From positions 1,364,001 to 1,428,000 of the forward strand of contig WHUZ01000005.1 of NCBI GenBank assembly GCA_015179045.1: 64,000 bases of DNA, given 5' to 3'. The position numbers and the translations under genes are program-made. Below the pieces are notes generated by a model, which saw only the letters and a program-made list of their open reading frames with translations, was not told the DNA's origin and did no database searches. Shown here one piece after another: positions 1 to 13,573 of this stretch (position 1 is the stretch's first letter; each line of letters opens with the position of its first letter). Source of the stretch: Kalaharituber pfeilii. Lineage: Eukaryota; Ascomycota; Pezizomycetes; Pezizales; Pezizaceae.

Positions 1-2093
1 TTGGTCTCCACACTTCCATGGATGCTGTGTACAAGTTGCTTTTTCTTGCGGGCTTTATCTTGGTGGCAACTGCAAGGCTAGAGTTACTAACCTAAGAACA
101 GTTTGGGAGGCCACCAAGGGCCTATAAATTCTTGGGATGATTGAAGAATGTGTTATGGGGTTTACTGGACCTAAATATCCACGGAGAAGTGCGCACTGGC
201 TCTATGTACATTCCATCTAGCCCCAGTCCAACCAAGGCAGCTTCCTAAGCAACCGAAAGGTTCATTCCATTGATGCACGGTGACACACAGCATCTGTTGT
301 GTTACAGAACTGCGGAAGAATGTTCTTTACGGGCCTCTTGCCTGATATAGTAAGGTCACGAAAGTTTGTTTCTTGCGAATTGCGAACTCTTACGACCTTT
401 ATGTGGAATGGAATGAGGCAGTCTACAGGGAATGTGCACGAGGTGATACACGTGATATAACTAACAATGCCCCGGTTAACAACATGGTGGTCAAGATTAC
501 AGCAGACAGATTGGTTTAGTTCTTTGTGCAAAATGTCTCTCGAAAGGCTGAATGCAAGTAGAAGGCAAAGAAATTGAGGGCTTGGACCTGCCTTAGGCAG
601 TCCAATATGTTTCGCAGTCTTCTCGGTGCACAGTGGCCTTACAGCCTGGTGGCCTGATTTTTTGTGCTATCCCTCGTATGAGGTGGACGTGGATGGGGTT
701 TTTGCGTCACGGGTTTTTGCCTCCATGAGGAAATGGGAATTTTTCCACCTCATCATCAAATAATTGGTTTACTAATATATTTCGTTGCTGGAACTCGCTC
801 TGAGCTTGGTTATTCTGTCTCATTTCTCTCTCAGTTCTCTTTCCTTCCTCTCAAGTCACATCCTTGATCAACTTTTGAAGGAGCTCGTAAGGTCACAGAA
901 TGGGCCGCAGATGCCTCACATACTAGTTTCAGTTGACATACAAACGAGGCATTGTGTTATGTAGCTGGATTAGCACGCTTATCATAGGTACAGCTGTGTG
1001 GAGGGGGAGGAAGGGGAGGGAAAATGATACTTGTTAGCGTGAATATACACCGTGTTTGGTCACTGGTCCTAAACTGCCTTTCATCACCTACATATCTGAA
1101 TCTCTCTATGGTCTTTTGCCATCCCATGCTTTCTTGTATCATAGCTTCTCGAAATCTGAGAAACCCTTCTTTCCCGTCAACTTGTACTCCTTGCCATTCC
1201 CATTTGAAAATCCTCTAAGATTGAAGCACAGCTTTACAGTAAGCCCTAGCTAGCTAGACACACAAAATTAAATATCAAAACTCTCTGCCTTCGAGTTGAA
1301 CCCTCCCCTCTGTTTCCCTCCTCCACTCCGTTAATCTTTGCTTCCACAAATCTGGCCAGAGAGCTTCTAGTCTTTCCTAAAAAAAAATGTTACGTACAAG
1401 TTTATACAGACAGCAGTAAACCTCTCTTTGTATTTTTTAATTCTTTTAATTCTTTAATTTTATTTTTATTCTTATTTTCTGGTTTGATGAATTTCGTTAC
1501 ACTCAACAAGAGCTGTCAATGTGGGCTGAATTCACATTGAGCTTTAATTTATCTGATTTATTTCTTTTTCTTATCATATAGATGGCCTTTCCTCCATCCC
1601 CATCCACCCCCGCAGAAATTGGTACAATTATCTGCCTTCCCCCCACCCCCCAACCACCAAAAAGAAAAAGAAAATTGAAAAAAAAATTAGAAATTAAAAT
1701 AGATTAAATAAATAAAAAAAAAATAAAAAAAAAAAATATGAAAAACTCCCTAGGTTCATTCTCAACATTTTTTTATTAGAGAGATCGGGGGTTATTTATT
1801 GTTGAGGGTAACGGAGTACTTGCTAGTATATTTTATATGTGTGAAACAGGCTGTTACTTTTGTTCTCACAAATATACACCAATACGCGGGATTGCATCTC
1901 ATATATGAAAACAAAAAAAAAAACAAAAAAAAAACAAAAAAAAAAAAAAACACAAATTTATAGATTTACACTGAATATAGTCTGCTCATCCAATTCAGTT
2001 TTCCAAAATAGAAAAAGAAAAAATAATCCATACAGGTAAAGCCTGTCCTCCAGCGTATGCCCCCTACTTCTTTGCCCTTCCTTTCTTCTCAGC
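1..2093. other. gene-poor AT-rich flank
   Basis: I recognise no gene here. Short open frames exist but none shows a family motif or splice structure I can defend. From about 1380 to 1960 the DNA is low complexity, with T-rich then A-rich runs, including interrupted A tracts near 1670-1740 and 1908-1950. The part nearest 2094 is likely the 3' untranslated region of the choline kinase gene on the minus strand. The first 600 bases could be an old transposon remnant, but I could not show terminal repeats. Confidence 0.5.
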
Positions 2094-4640
2094 CTATTCC
2101 ACCTGTTTTATCATTCCCAGTCCCCCTTCTACCTTCTTGAACACCCTTCCCACTTCCTCCTCACTCATTATGCCTAACGATATCATATCTCCCCAGAACA
2201 ACAACACTCTCTGCTGTGCATACCCCAAATAATCAAACTCTCCTTCCACTTCCATCTCCTTATCCCCCTCTGTCATCGGCGGTGCCTTCTCTTCTCCATC
2301 CTTACTTCCTTTATCTCCAGAAGTAGGAATCTTTGCCTGGACAACACCCCACGCAGCCCACATTGCATGGCTTGCTGGCCGCCATGCTCTAGCCTCCTCA
2401 CGGAGCCTCTCGGCCTCAGCTTCGAGGGCTGCTTGCCTCGCGATTTCTTCCTCTTTGTAGCTGTTACTTAGTCCAAAGGGAGTGCGCGAATCGAGCATGA
2501 ATTGTCCTGGCGGGGTGGCGGCGGCGTGAGTGGGTGTAGATGATGTAGATGATGGAGGCAATTTCTGGTATGAAGGCGTTCGAGTCCCAGGAAGCCAGTG
2601 CCCAACGTACGCTCTCAGAAAGTTCCGTTGCTCCTGCAGTGTGGGAAAGAAGGATTCGTGAACGACGTGGGGTGCGTCGGGAGAGTGATAGTTTGCCATC
2701 CATTCGCACTTCAGAGGTTAATACATCAAGCAGAGATGTGCTGGTGAAGGGGTGATTGGTGGAGATACATACAAAGTGATTCGCAAACTCAAACCCTGGA
2801 CAATTCGCAGACGCATACTCAAAATCAATTACAATTAACTGCTTGTGTGTATTCATCGGTAGCAGCAGCGGGGAATCCCCTATTGGCTTTAGGCGTAGGA
2901 TATTTCCATATTGAGTCTGTCTTTGTCAGTCCTCATTGCCCTCGCATATTACCGTGAGGAAAACCTACATCGTTATGCGCAAACACCAACTCCTTCCTCA
3001 GTCCTTCTTCTCCACCATACCGCGCAACCAACCATTCCCTATACCTTTTCACCGCATTTTCAAACATCTCCCAAGCCAACATACCACCCTTTTGCCCTCC
3101 TTGGGCTTCCACAGCCTTCATTATTTCTCTCGCCCTATTTACCCACTTCCCCCAATTTAACCAGACTACTGGCCCGGCCCTGATTTCATGATCTTCCAAA
3201 TCTACTCCCTCATGCAACTCCCTCATACGCTTTGCAATTTGCCTACTCGTCTCTGGATTTCGAATATCGTCCTTCGTAAGCGTCTCCGCATTGAAGAACT
3301 CCTCAAAACGCCCATTTACAAAGGTACCTAGAAGACGCGGACCGATTTTCTTGCGGGCTAGCCGGCGGAGAATTGATAGTTCAGTTTCCCTATCGATGAG
3401 ATGGCTCACTTGGGCTCCATAGATGCGAAGCAGTAACTTCCTAAACGGTAGATATATCCTCTATTAGCTCACTACAGTACAGGACGTAGCCGACGCATAA
3501 TGGGAGTGCTCACGAGGGTTTTCTAGTTGATCTAGAATCACTTGCATCTTCCTCAATAATTGGTGGAGGTGAAACCATATATACTACGTTTGTCAATGCT
3601 CCACTAATACGCTTGATCTCCAACTCCTTATACCTATCCAACGCAATTCTCCGCCATCCTTTGCATCTCAGCGTATGGGTCAACTTCAGCACCTCGCTAC
3701 TGAACTCATTCCACCCAATCTTCTCTGGCGTCCCCAAAGTCACTTCACACTCTGGAACTATAACGTCTCCGTCCGCAGTAGCCTCCGTATCTGAACCAGG
3801 TGCAGTAGCCGGACGGCTATGTGGACGAAGGGATCTTTTGCGATGAAATGGAGGCCGAGCCGGAGTACCTCTGCTTGGAGGAGTAACCGTCGCTCCACTA
3901 GAATGTACCAAAGACGCTGTCGATGCAGCTAGACTTGCCTGTACAATTTTCTCTAGCTGGTCCAGACTATCGGTACTCTCATTATTTGTTGTACTAGTCG
4001 ATGTGATAGAGTCGGGAGAGCCGACATTTGGAAGTAGATTCTCATCCCCCTTAACAGGAGTTTCGCGACCTGGAATTGAAACTCCGACTTCCGCAGGTTG
4101 CTCTTGCTGTCGTAATTTCCTGGTCTCTTCACGCTTGGTCCTCTTCTTCGCCTTCTTCTCCTCCCTCCTCGCAGCTCTTTCTTTAACGCGTTGCTTCTCG
4201 TTCTTAATCCAGTCGAGAACCTGTTCCATAAACTTGGTAGCATTGGACTGAATTGCAGGCTGGCTTTGAGATGGGGATTGGTTATCACTGACTTCATCAG
4301 TCCGAACCTCCTTCTTTTGGTCATTCATGCGAGTCTCACTACCTGCAGCAATAATGGACGCAGTGGTAGAGGCTGAGGATCCACTAGCCGGCAATGCTAC
4401 CCTCCCAATCGACATTCTTTTTGAAGACTTTTTTCTATGCAAGATTCGCGGAAGATGGTGCTTATGGCCCTGTCCATGACGCTGGGATGGGAGCGGCAGT
4501 TGCTCTGCATTGCCGTGGGATTCTGGAGGGGACGGGGGCAATTGTGTCTCTATGGTTTCGGTTGGTGCTGCTTCAGATCCTAGTGAGGGTGAGGGTGGTA
4601 ATTTCACAAACTGTGGGGGAATATCTCCAACTACACTCAT
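2094..4640 (-). CDS. CKI1: choline kinase (4 exons)
   Basis: Phosphorylates choline with ATP, the first step of the CDP-choline (Kennedy) route to phosphatidylcholine; cytosolic. Four exons, 785 aa, introns 3441-3513, 2917-2968 and 2709-2772; the spliced length is an exact multiple of three. The start ATG at 4640 opens a long Ser/Pro-rich and basic N-terminal extension of about 330 residues, usual in filamentous fungi. The catalytic part follows: GALTNVVYMV ATP-loop motif, KLLLRIYG across the first intron, HLIDRETELSILRRLA, then the Brenner-type motif VFAHNDTQYGNILRL and the choline kinase motif VIDFEYASANCPGFEFANHF, then CEWMANY. The C-terminal third has a Ser/Thr/Pro insert after GHWLPGTRTPSY and ends ...GLGMIKQVE. 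An ethanolamine kinase is the main alternative; the overall shape fits choline kinase better. Nothing is broken. Confidence 0.93.
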
Positions 4641-7600
4641 TGTTTATTAGCCCATCTTGAAATCACACCCTCTGCTTGAGAAGATGGGAGTTAAGTAAGG
4701 GGACTGAGAGGCATGTGATTAAGACCATACCCTCTGTGGGAGTTGACATCTTCGCCGGTTTCTAACGAAATCCAAAAACAATTGGGATGGCACAAGTACA
4801 CAGACACTTGAACACGAAGTAAAAGTACTATACTCCAAAAAAAAAAAAAAGAGAAAAAAAAAAAGCCCCTGTATGAGTTTGAAGAAATGCTAATCTGGCT
4901 CCCTCTGTTTTTTGTGTGCTTCCAATTCCCTTTCGATGCACCCTAAAAATCCGAACACTCCCTCAATACTACGGGCAACAAAGCCGTCCCGAGACCCGGC
5001 ACCAAAGAAACAATAAGATGGTCGTACTCGATTTCAGGTCCTTTAATCCTATTACCAAACTTCAAAACTAGGTTGTGGAGGGTAGTTCTTCAGTTATTGA
5101 ACAGGCGGCAAGTTTAGTGGGGTTTAGATCGTCTAAGTAAATCTGTAGGTAAGTAATTTGATATGAAATGGGACTTCTCAAGTAGATCCGCGTGAGTAAT
5201 GCAGGAATAGGCAGAAAGAGAAAGGTCGTGAAATCAAGTAGGATTAGAGAAGAGGGTTGCAGTAGGCAGCGTGCGAGGTGGCAGAGGGCTGAAATACTGA
5301 GGTAAAATAAAAAAAAGCAAACAAGGCCTCCTGCTCAAAGCGGAATGGGAAAGCGGATGGAAACGAAAAATCACCAGACTACGAAAAATCGCCACTGGGA
5401 AGGATTTATGAGGGAGGCTCAAAGATTGCTTTTGACAGTAGGCATGCTACGGCTAGGAAACAGCACTCAAGGCCAACATGTGAAAAGGGCTTACCAGTAG
5501 TGAGGAAATGTTTCTCTGAAGCTAATATGTTTGCTTCAGATTGCGAATGGCTGAGTCTAGCCGTGTAAGTGAATGTAGCACGTGCCTAGCGCTTGTAGGG
5601 CCACTTTGGCAATAGTATTGGGAGAAAGCCTTGCATTGCGAAGGAATTGAAGCACATTAGAGGCCGGCCCTAGGATCATCGATATCTACGCTGGAGGTCT
5701 GCACGGAGGATAACTGCCTATACTGACTGGTCTGTAGTGCAACCAGACCATGCTGACGATATAACGTCAGGATCTCCACTGTGTTGCCACTTCACAAAGT
5801 TCATCCTGGTACCTTATAGCATTCAATAGAGACAGCAATATGGTCATCCTAACTATTATATCGTTGATGTGTCTGCGAACATAAGTACCCTAGTCCCCCA
5901 TAACGAGTGTTCATTGATCTCCTGCCCAGCACTGACACGCAGCAACTAAGTAGCACTTGTGTCCAATAGAATCCCGCCTCAGTCATATCGTGACAAATAA
6001 GGCAGTCCATTGGTACAGGTGACCCTGGCTATAATGACACTCTTGATAGTGAAATCCTAGCTATAGTGAAGGAATGGGCGAGATCGTTTGCGCACGCAGT
6101 TAAACACCCTAGCTATAGTGAAAAGATGCGCTGTAGTGAAAGTGAAGAACCTATCAGGACTAATTGATTCGCTACAGGTAAAGTCTACTTGCTACTGTGA
6201 AATACCGGGGGTTAGCCTCAGTGCTGCCTTTTTGTAATAGGCTTAGCAGAGTGGTGATTTAATTCAAAAGATCTCAATACAAAAGGAAAAAAAAAAATTT
6301 ATGATAGTGTATCTGAATGCTTCAATATCATAGAAATTGAAGATAATGCCATTGGCTTTCCATTGGGATTAGGAAATAATTTGCATAACTCTCCTGAAAT
6401 CATTTCTGTTGGGCATTCCTGGCGAGCATGACATACCTTCCATTTCTGTAGAGCTGGGCGTCCGAAGCGGCGTTGAGGGGACATGATATTGGCGGTCTGG
6501 TAAGGAGCTGAATTCGCAATTGAGTTCTGAATATCATACACTGAAAATTTCCGCATTGAACAATTTTTTTGCACCCCTGCCTACCTTGGGGCAGTACGTG
6601 ACTCCTTGCTATCTATAGTGAAGAAAACCAGTCAGATTTCTTGGCCTTCATTGTTGCTAGTCTCACAACAGGCACAGGGCACGAGCCACTAGTTAGCAAA
6701 AACGCAATGGCGCATACAAACCATGCAATTCCAAGTTTAAAGCCATGCACGATAACTTGATCCCTGCCGCTCTGATACGAATTGTAACTAATACTACAAG
6801 GCTTAAATTAATGGCCTGTCGTATTGCGATATGTAGAATCGAGAATTAATTCTGCATGTTGCTTCCCTATTAGGTAGGCGATCACGGGTCACAACTTCCG
6901 CGTAGAGAATTCTTCCTGCACAGGGAACAAGAATGCGATAAGAAAACCTTCTGATCGTGCCAAGCCTTCATGATGTTCCAAACCAAGTTTGCACAAACTC
7001 TTATCTGCATTGATATCGATATCGTCTAGAATTAGCCATGGGAATATCTTGATTAAAGAACATATTATTACTGGCTCTGAATACCTGCTGTCGAAATTAA
7101 CATGCACACGGCTCGAGAACAGTAGTACTATTAACACATGTAAAATGTAACAACAGTGTGCTGGCAGACGTCATTACCCCAAATCCCGTATGCATCTATC
7201 CATTTCGAAACGTCATGCGCACACACAAGACGAGACATTCGTCTTAATCTTAACCATTCTAATATGGACACAACTCGATGTGACACTCTGACATGCAGTC
7301 TAGATAGATCGCCTCAGATTATTGTAGAGTACTACTACGCTAAGATATGTAGATCATTGAAGAGAAAAGTAAAGTAATCAAATACTTGTAGTCATAAAGC
7401 ATCGAAGTGTAATATTACAATGAATTCGTTGGGCACGAGACTATGAATTCGACTAACAACCCTAGATTCGCAAAATAGAACTCGAAGCTGGAATCACAAC
7501 GCATACCAGACCTGTAGCAAGCCACCCAAGAACTATAACGAAAGCAAAAGTGGGTAAAAAACAACGTATAGATGCGCCCAAGGAAATAAAAGGAACAAAA

Positions 7601-7794
7601 GGATATACAGCAAAGCAGAGGGAAACAGGAAAAAATAGATTCAAAAGTAAACATAATGAAAAACACCGCTTGCGACTTTTCACACCAAAACCTCAAGAAC
7701 TGCACGAAGCCAAACCCCCGCTGTCATTCAACACACTAAAGATAATGTTACAAAGAATATAACCTTAGCTAGACGATTATGCGCCATGTAATGC
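4641..7794. other. intergenic region with transposon relic
   Basis: A 3.1-kb stretch without a gene I can support. It holds the choline kinase promoter side (A-rich runs at 4838-4863) and, from about 6016, degenerate sequence related to the pogo-like element described separately. The rest (6.7-7.7 kb) is AT-rich with only short, motif-free frames. Confidence 0.5.
6016..6620. mobile_element. degenerate pogo/mariner-type element relic, one end visible
   Basis: At 6014 a TA is followed by CAGGTGACCCTGGCTATAAT, closely matching the left terminus of the MITE at 26805 (TA then CAGTTAGACCTTGCTATAAT). Downstream are several copies of a GCTATAGTGAA-like motif (near 6060, 6111, 6130, 6191 and 6612), as in the subterminal repeats of that element. 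I found no matching right end, so the right boundary is only where the motifs stop. A minus-strand frame at 6299-6574 contains a stretch faintly like a helix-turn-helix of pogo transposases, but it is too short and degenerate to call. Confidence 0.45.
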
Positions 7795-9719
7795 TTATAA
7801 CCCTGCAAGCAGCATACCACCCATTGCATCCTCAACTGGCCTTTGTTCTTCTTGGGCTTGGCCGCCAGCACCGGCTGCTTCTCCTGCAACAGCGTTGGCT
7901 TGCCCTCCAGGCGCCCCCGCAACACCAGCACCAGCACCTGCATCGTGTACCGCTAATCTCTGCCTTTCCCTCTCCTCATGTGCCCTAACATGCCGCTCAT
8001 GCATCCCAGGCACCAAACTTGCAATGAATAGGGTTAATCCACGCTCAACTGACTCATAAACTTCTCTCACCCGAGTCTGCCTCCGCTCGCCGTCCCTTTG
8101 TACCAAAAGTTGCGCAGTGGCAGCCGGACTGATAGGCTCTCCATTTGTAGCTGCTTGTACCGGCATTGTATGGTTGGGTTGCTGTAGAACATGGAGCTCT
8201 TGTGGGGGAAACAGTTCACGATATAATGCACGAGCATTCCGGAATTGGTTATTCAAAATTCCAGTTTGCCAAACTTGAAGATACTGTCAGCCCAAATCTC
8301 CCACAATTCACGCTTTATAGACGTACTGAATATCACCAATGCTAATGTTCCAAGTGTAGCTCTTCTTCGCCAGCCTCCACCTCCGCTGAACAGGACTACG
8401 AATATTATCAATCGAATGGCCAACCAAATATGAACCCCGCCATCTTGTATCCTCCTGTATACGTCACCAATATTGATCTGTCTTACTCGAAGCTGTGGTT
8501 GCTGTCGCTGATGCTGCTGTTGTTGTCTCGCTTGAGCAAGTCTGTTTAGCTCTCTAACAAGGAGATCTTGCCCTTCCACCTCATTTTGAGGTCGGTTTCT
8601 TTGGTTCTGGTGGGCTGGCAATCTAGAATCCGCTGTACTGAGAATTTGAGAGATGGTTTGTGGGGATATTCCTTCCAAGCTTGGTATATTTGGCAGTATT
8701 GGTGAGTTTGGTGATTCCCCTGGTAAATAATCTTCTACTCCGCTACCTATAATTTGGGTATTTTGAGGGGAGGTGGTGGAAGTGTTTGGGCATGCCAGTA
8801 GTGCATATTGTCCCTCAGGTCCTTGGAGTAAATATAAAGGCTGTGAGCTTGGCGCTGCTTGTAAACTTCTCAAAATTGCACTCATATCACCCCCTGTTGC
8901 ATTTAATATCGATACGTCACTACGTGGTGAGATAGTGATGGGAGTCACAGGTATGCTGAGCTGACGGGCTAATACTCCCGGTGGGCCTCTGGAAGTCATC
9001 CGAAGGGTCGCAGTGGTAGTCCGAGTAGTAGTTGTCCTTGTGATTCGAGGATTACTCGCTGTAGACACAGTGCTAATCTCCCTCGGCCCATAACTAATCC
9101 GTGTCTCTACCCTAGTAACCACGGCTGGAGCGGAGGAAGCCCTTGAGCTTCCCAAGTTTGTAAGATCACTGATGCGGTCCAAATGTTGTCGCACATTGCC
9201 TATAGTTTCTTGAATAGATTCTCTCTGTCTCTGCAGTACAGCAGCCCTACTCTCCTCAGTGTGAGTAGGCACCGCTGTAGGACTAGTAGTTGAAGGCCTC
9301 TCGGGGAAGAAGCTGCTACGGGCAGAAGGTGTGCCAACTGGGGTCGCTCCTGATGGCCGAAGTGCTAAGTGGAAAGTGTATGAATCTGAAGCTTCATGCT
9401 GCATGTGTGCAATGTTAGCCTTTCCTAGAAAATGAATCAGTGTTAGTGAGGAGTTAGCACCGACGTTCTCTCCGTTTGCACTAGCTCCAAGAATGCTGCC
9501 AATACTGTGGTTGTCATCCAGGATCCGGCCCCGGTAGATAAGCCTCTGCTGGGTGTGATCAGGCCTGCTGTCTAATGAGGTCGTAATCCTATCTTTGAGC
9601 TGTCGTATTGTCGAGTCCAAAGGAAGCGCAAACTTGAGAGAGGTCGTAAGCTGAGGAGATGGCGACATGACTTTGATGTTGGCCACTGGAACTGATGCAT
9701 CAGATGTAGAGCCCACCAT
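7795..9719 (-). CDS. ubiquitin-like domain membrane protein (HERP/Usa1-like)
   Basis: Probable ER membrane scaffold of ER-associated degradation, by analogy with HERPUD/Usa1; this role is inferred. Two exons joined over intron 8274-8326 (53 nt), giving 623 aa; the junction reads VIFIWQTGILNNQFRNA. The start is the first in-frame ATG at 9719 in a good context (GCAGCCATGG); the frame stays open upstream but without another ATG. An N-terminal ubiquitin-like fold (about residues 12-95) contains LKFALPLDSTIRQLKDRI and QRLIYRGRILDD. A long Ser/Thr/Gln-rich linker follows. Near residue 470 is a hydrophobic hairpin, IWLAIRLIIFVVLF then SGGGGWRRRATLGTLALVIF, the HERP-like membrane part. The C-terminus is Gln/Ala-rich (QLLVQRDGERR, GAGAGVAGAPGG). 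DSC complex subunit Dsc3 is an alternative UBL membrane protein, but the middle segment fits HERP better. Confidence 0.72.
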
Positions 9720-12700
9720 GGCTGCTAGTACCTGGTCAGGCGAATCTGCAGACCTAGATGTTGAATTAGATCCAGGGGGGGTGACAGCACACGAGAGAGT
9801 AGGCTGTGAGACTGGGAGATGAGCTGCTAGCGAGATACGGAGAGGGGTTGAGTTCCGGTAACGAAGATCTGAGAAGCCAGTTGCTGTAGGCTCTAGTTCT
9901 GTGCCTGCCGCCAACTAGTTGATTCAGTTCTTGCAACGTGAAGCAAGAGTCTGGCGACTGAGTTTTGGACACATAGTCATGTTTGGCACACTCTGCTCAG
10001 TCCGGAACCTGGCGACCACTTAGTTGCTGACGAAGCGCGGAGTAGCTTAGTCAGAGGGCCATCTATAGTCTTGGCGAGAGTTTAGCTATTAAATTCTTGG
10101 AATAGCACAAGCTGACCTGAGTTTGCACTATTCCAAAAGGCGAACAGCGCATACGAATTTATGCAGCGTTCTAAGGCTGCAGTAGGTCGTATCAGATCGT
10201 TTAGACCTACTGTAGCATCAGTTTGAATGGCCAAGGCGGCATACGACGTAAGAGGTACAGTTGGAACTGGGGAAGTGTTTGTTTGTTACGTACCCAGTGC
10301 AAAAAGAATCGGGTTCGTTTGCTACATTCTCATTGTGCAAAAAAAACAAAAAAAAACAAAAAACAAAAAAGGATCCCGCTGCCACCAATGTCAAACTTGT
10401 CAATTGCAGCTATTGCAATCCGAGTCTCAAGCTACTACAGCTATCATTCTGCTATAGCACTGAATAAGCCTACCCAAAATGTCAGAACTACAAGCAAAGT
10501 GGACCTTCCAAAGGACACCGCGGGTTTGCTGAAAAATAAACCTCCTGTAAGTACACATTTCCTTGCAATGCTGATGTCCGCATAGGAGTTTTGTTGTACA
10601 ATAACAGCATCTACTCTGTAATTTCTATTCCAATAATAGGTCCAGAGTGAGGATATTGTGAGGGTTGAGTTCTGCCATAATAGTGGTACAATGTGATCTC
10701 AATGTCATGATGCGATGCAATAGTGTGATGCAGTTTGCTATAGCAAGCAAAATGATACATGGCTATACTCACCTCTGTTGGACAGTTCCAATTTTTGCGG
10801 GCGGAAACTCACAGTTTAGTTTCGTGCGAAATGACCCTAGCGAAACGTAGAAATTGTTTTGGTTACCGTAGTTTCCACTTGAAATTTCGGCTATACGTGG
10901 TCAACCAAACAGGGCCTTAGTACTTTTCGAACCAGCGCGTACAGATGTTGGGTATGTAGAAGCCTTCCATAGCATTGACAATCCCCTCTCTCGGTCTATA
11001 TCTTGACAGCCTTCCGTAGTAGCAGTAACAAAACTTTAAGTGGACATCGTTCACCTCCCTTAAAACCAATGATTGAACAGTAACCGCCCCAGACTTGGTG
11101 ATATAAGGCTGAGGATGGCCAACAGCAGCCCAAAGCATAGATTGGATCCGGAATGAATAAATACATCCATTGGCTCCATCGTATCCATACTAATCGAGCT
11201 CACTATGCTGGACCTTCTCCGTTCTTGGACTTGTCAACACCACGTGACGCTGGGCACTGGCAGAGAGCACGCGAGGTCGAGAGGGAGCATTACCCTCAAA
11301 ACTTATGGGTTAAATCGCAGAGGAATTATTCTTACACCTTACTCACCGGCTCTCTGAGAGGTTGTTCAAGGGGGTGGATATATGGCTGCTCGACGGCCTC
11401 GATATATGGCTGGAAGCATGTGCATTACCCTTAACTGATGAGCATGAAGAGACAGTCTAAAGGTGCAAATGACCTTATATCGACTGCAGAGGGTAAGATG
11501 CCCTGCTACGCCAACGCCCTCCGATGCTTCAGAAGGTGCCGGCATAGTTGCGCGGCCTGATAAGTGTGTCGAATAGTCGAGATGATCATCATGAAGGTAC
11601 TGCTAAACGGTGCACATCAAGACTTTAAGTGTATCCTTCGAATTTCGTGCTGGTTAATGCATGATCGAATCCCTGCCATAGGCTGGCACTACAGCTACCG
11701 ATGCGAGGTTACGTTGACCTCCCCCCAAAAAGGACATGCCCAAACTTCTCACACCAGATGAATGAATCTCTGTCTAAACTCTCTGCACTGTTTTCGCAAT
11801 GCCTCACACCTCTAGCATTCATGCATAGTATGGCATATCTGATATGCACCAATTCTCGCTCCTACTCTCTCTCCGATACTTCCGATACTAGTACTCGTAC
11901 CAAAAATCTGGAGGCTTCAATGACAAGCCTCTTTTTTGCACATGAACATGGCAGCATTCAGGAGGAGTAACACGTGGAAATTTAATTGGCTGTCGAGTCG
12001 AGTTATTGGTGGGTGGCAAGCAGTCAGTGCATGCAGCTAAGTATCCTGGAACATGGTATGGGGTTGCACAGGACGGACTTCAGGGCGATCCGACAGGGGG
12101 AAGGCACCAATAGCGGGCGATAAGAGTGCGTTTCCAAGCACGCATGCAGTTGTGCAGCGTGTGCAGGAAATTGCTATGTATCGCATACTCGAGTACAAGG
12201 GTTGACCGCTGCAGTCAGCTTTTTCTTGGGACAAAGCTACTGCAAGGAACAGTCAAGAGATAGGTTCCGTGATGTTGATCTGACGCAATTTTAGAATTCT
12301 TTGTGTTCAGGTTTCGGGTCTCGTCAGGTATCATAGTCAGGGTGTCTGGCCATGGGCAGACTGCGGACTATCCTCACAGGCATTCTGAAGGTTTTGCTGC
12401 GGCAGGACGGGTTCCACTTAGGAGCACAGTAACACTGCTGTGCGGGTGAGACTTGAAGAGGCCGATTCGCAAGGGCACCAGCTACAGTATACGTACGCTG
12501 ATTCAAACTGGGAGGCAGGATATGAACCAGGCTGCTCAAAGTTGTGATACTACTTAGGTGGTCATATTGGTCGCAAGGCAGCGAATAGAGTTGCTGCTGC
12601 GCCGTGACTAGTATCTAGATCCCGACATACCAAATGTCACGTAACATACTCCGGCTGCCGTAGGGATCTGACTGCCTGCGCAGCAGCTCAGCCCTGCGTT

Positions 12701-13573
12701 CAGTGCTGTCACAGGTATCATATCATACTGCGTACACGCAATTATCTCACGGGCCCCCGTAGTATCATACCCACCCCGCAAGCCACGACAGCATCAGCAT
12801 TATCAAATCTGGCATCACTTGTGGGCCCCGCCCCGCTGACAACAGTTCTTGTCCGCAGCGACCGCTAGCATAGCAGCATCGCCAGGCCCGCGATACGGAG
12901 AGATAATGCAGCGCCCAGCTCCTAACTCTCAGCGTGCGTCCTTGCTGCGCTTCCCGCCTGCTTGTGGCTGCTTCGTCATGCCATGCGCCCCCAAATATGT
13001 GAACAATCGGGGGCAACTTAATCGCACCTTCGACTCGCGCCTCCCACCTCCCTCCCCCCCCCCCTCCCTTGCGCTTCCCTCTAGCCCTCCCGCCTCAAAC
13101 TATACGAACCAACGCTTCGATACCCCTACATCCCCAATTGCTCCGCGGTCCCTCCCTAGTCTTGGATTGAAGAAGTAAGCACCCTCCCAAAGCCAGGTCT
13201 TCTGCCCGTCCTCGGGGCTTTGAAATGCCCAGACGGAGTCATCTGTGGCCTTATCTCTATCACCAACGACCAGTTCAACAGTGTTGTGCCCAACAAATCA
13301 GTACTAGAGAAACGGGGCTTGCAGTGTCCATAACTCAGCCTTCTTTTCTTCCTCGTGGTGCATCCTATTTCTTTGTCACTTGGATTGCTCCACTGCGTCT
13401 GCTCAACTCTCATTGCATTATCTAACAATCCAGCTTCAACCTCCTGAGCCTCAGTAAGCTAAGGGAAGTACGGACTTCAATCTTTCAGAGAAACAAACTT
13501 GTCACCCAGCATATTAAGAATACCACAGAGTTATTGGTATCGTCTGAACACCGTCTATTCTTTCTTTCACGTG
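9720..13573. other. gene-poor intergenic region
   Basis: A 3.9-kb gap between two divergent genes. No coding frame here shows a family motif. It contains an A/C-rich simple run near 10338-10372 and, at 10899-10919, a sequence whose complement starts TAAGGCCCTGTTTGGTTGAC, like the end of some PIF/Harbinger-type DNA elements, without a partner end that I could find. The 13030-13140 part is pyrimidine-rich and probably belongs to the promoter and 5' untranslated region of the transporter gene. Confidence 0.45.

Noticed and set aside
1380..1960. Tandem repeat or CRISPR-like array
   Set aside because: Only A/T-rich simple sequence without regular repeat-spacer order.
6299..6574. Minus-strand frame with a faint pogo-transposase helix-turn-helix look
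   Set aside because: Too short and too degenerate; kept only as part of the transposon relic.
9720..9914. An N-terminal extension of the HERP-like protein upstream of 9719
   Set aside because: The frame is open but begins with TTG and has no ATG before 9719, where the context for initiation is good.
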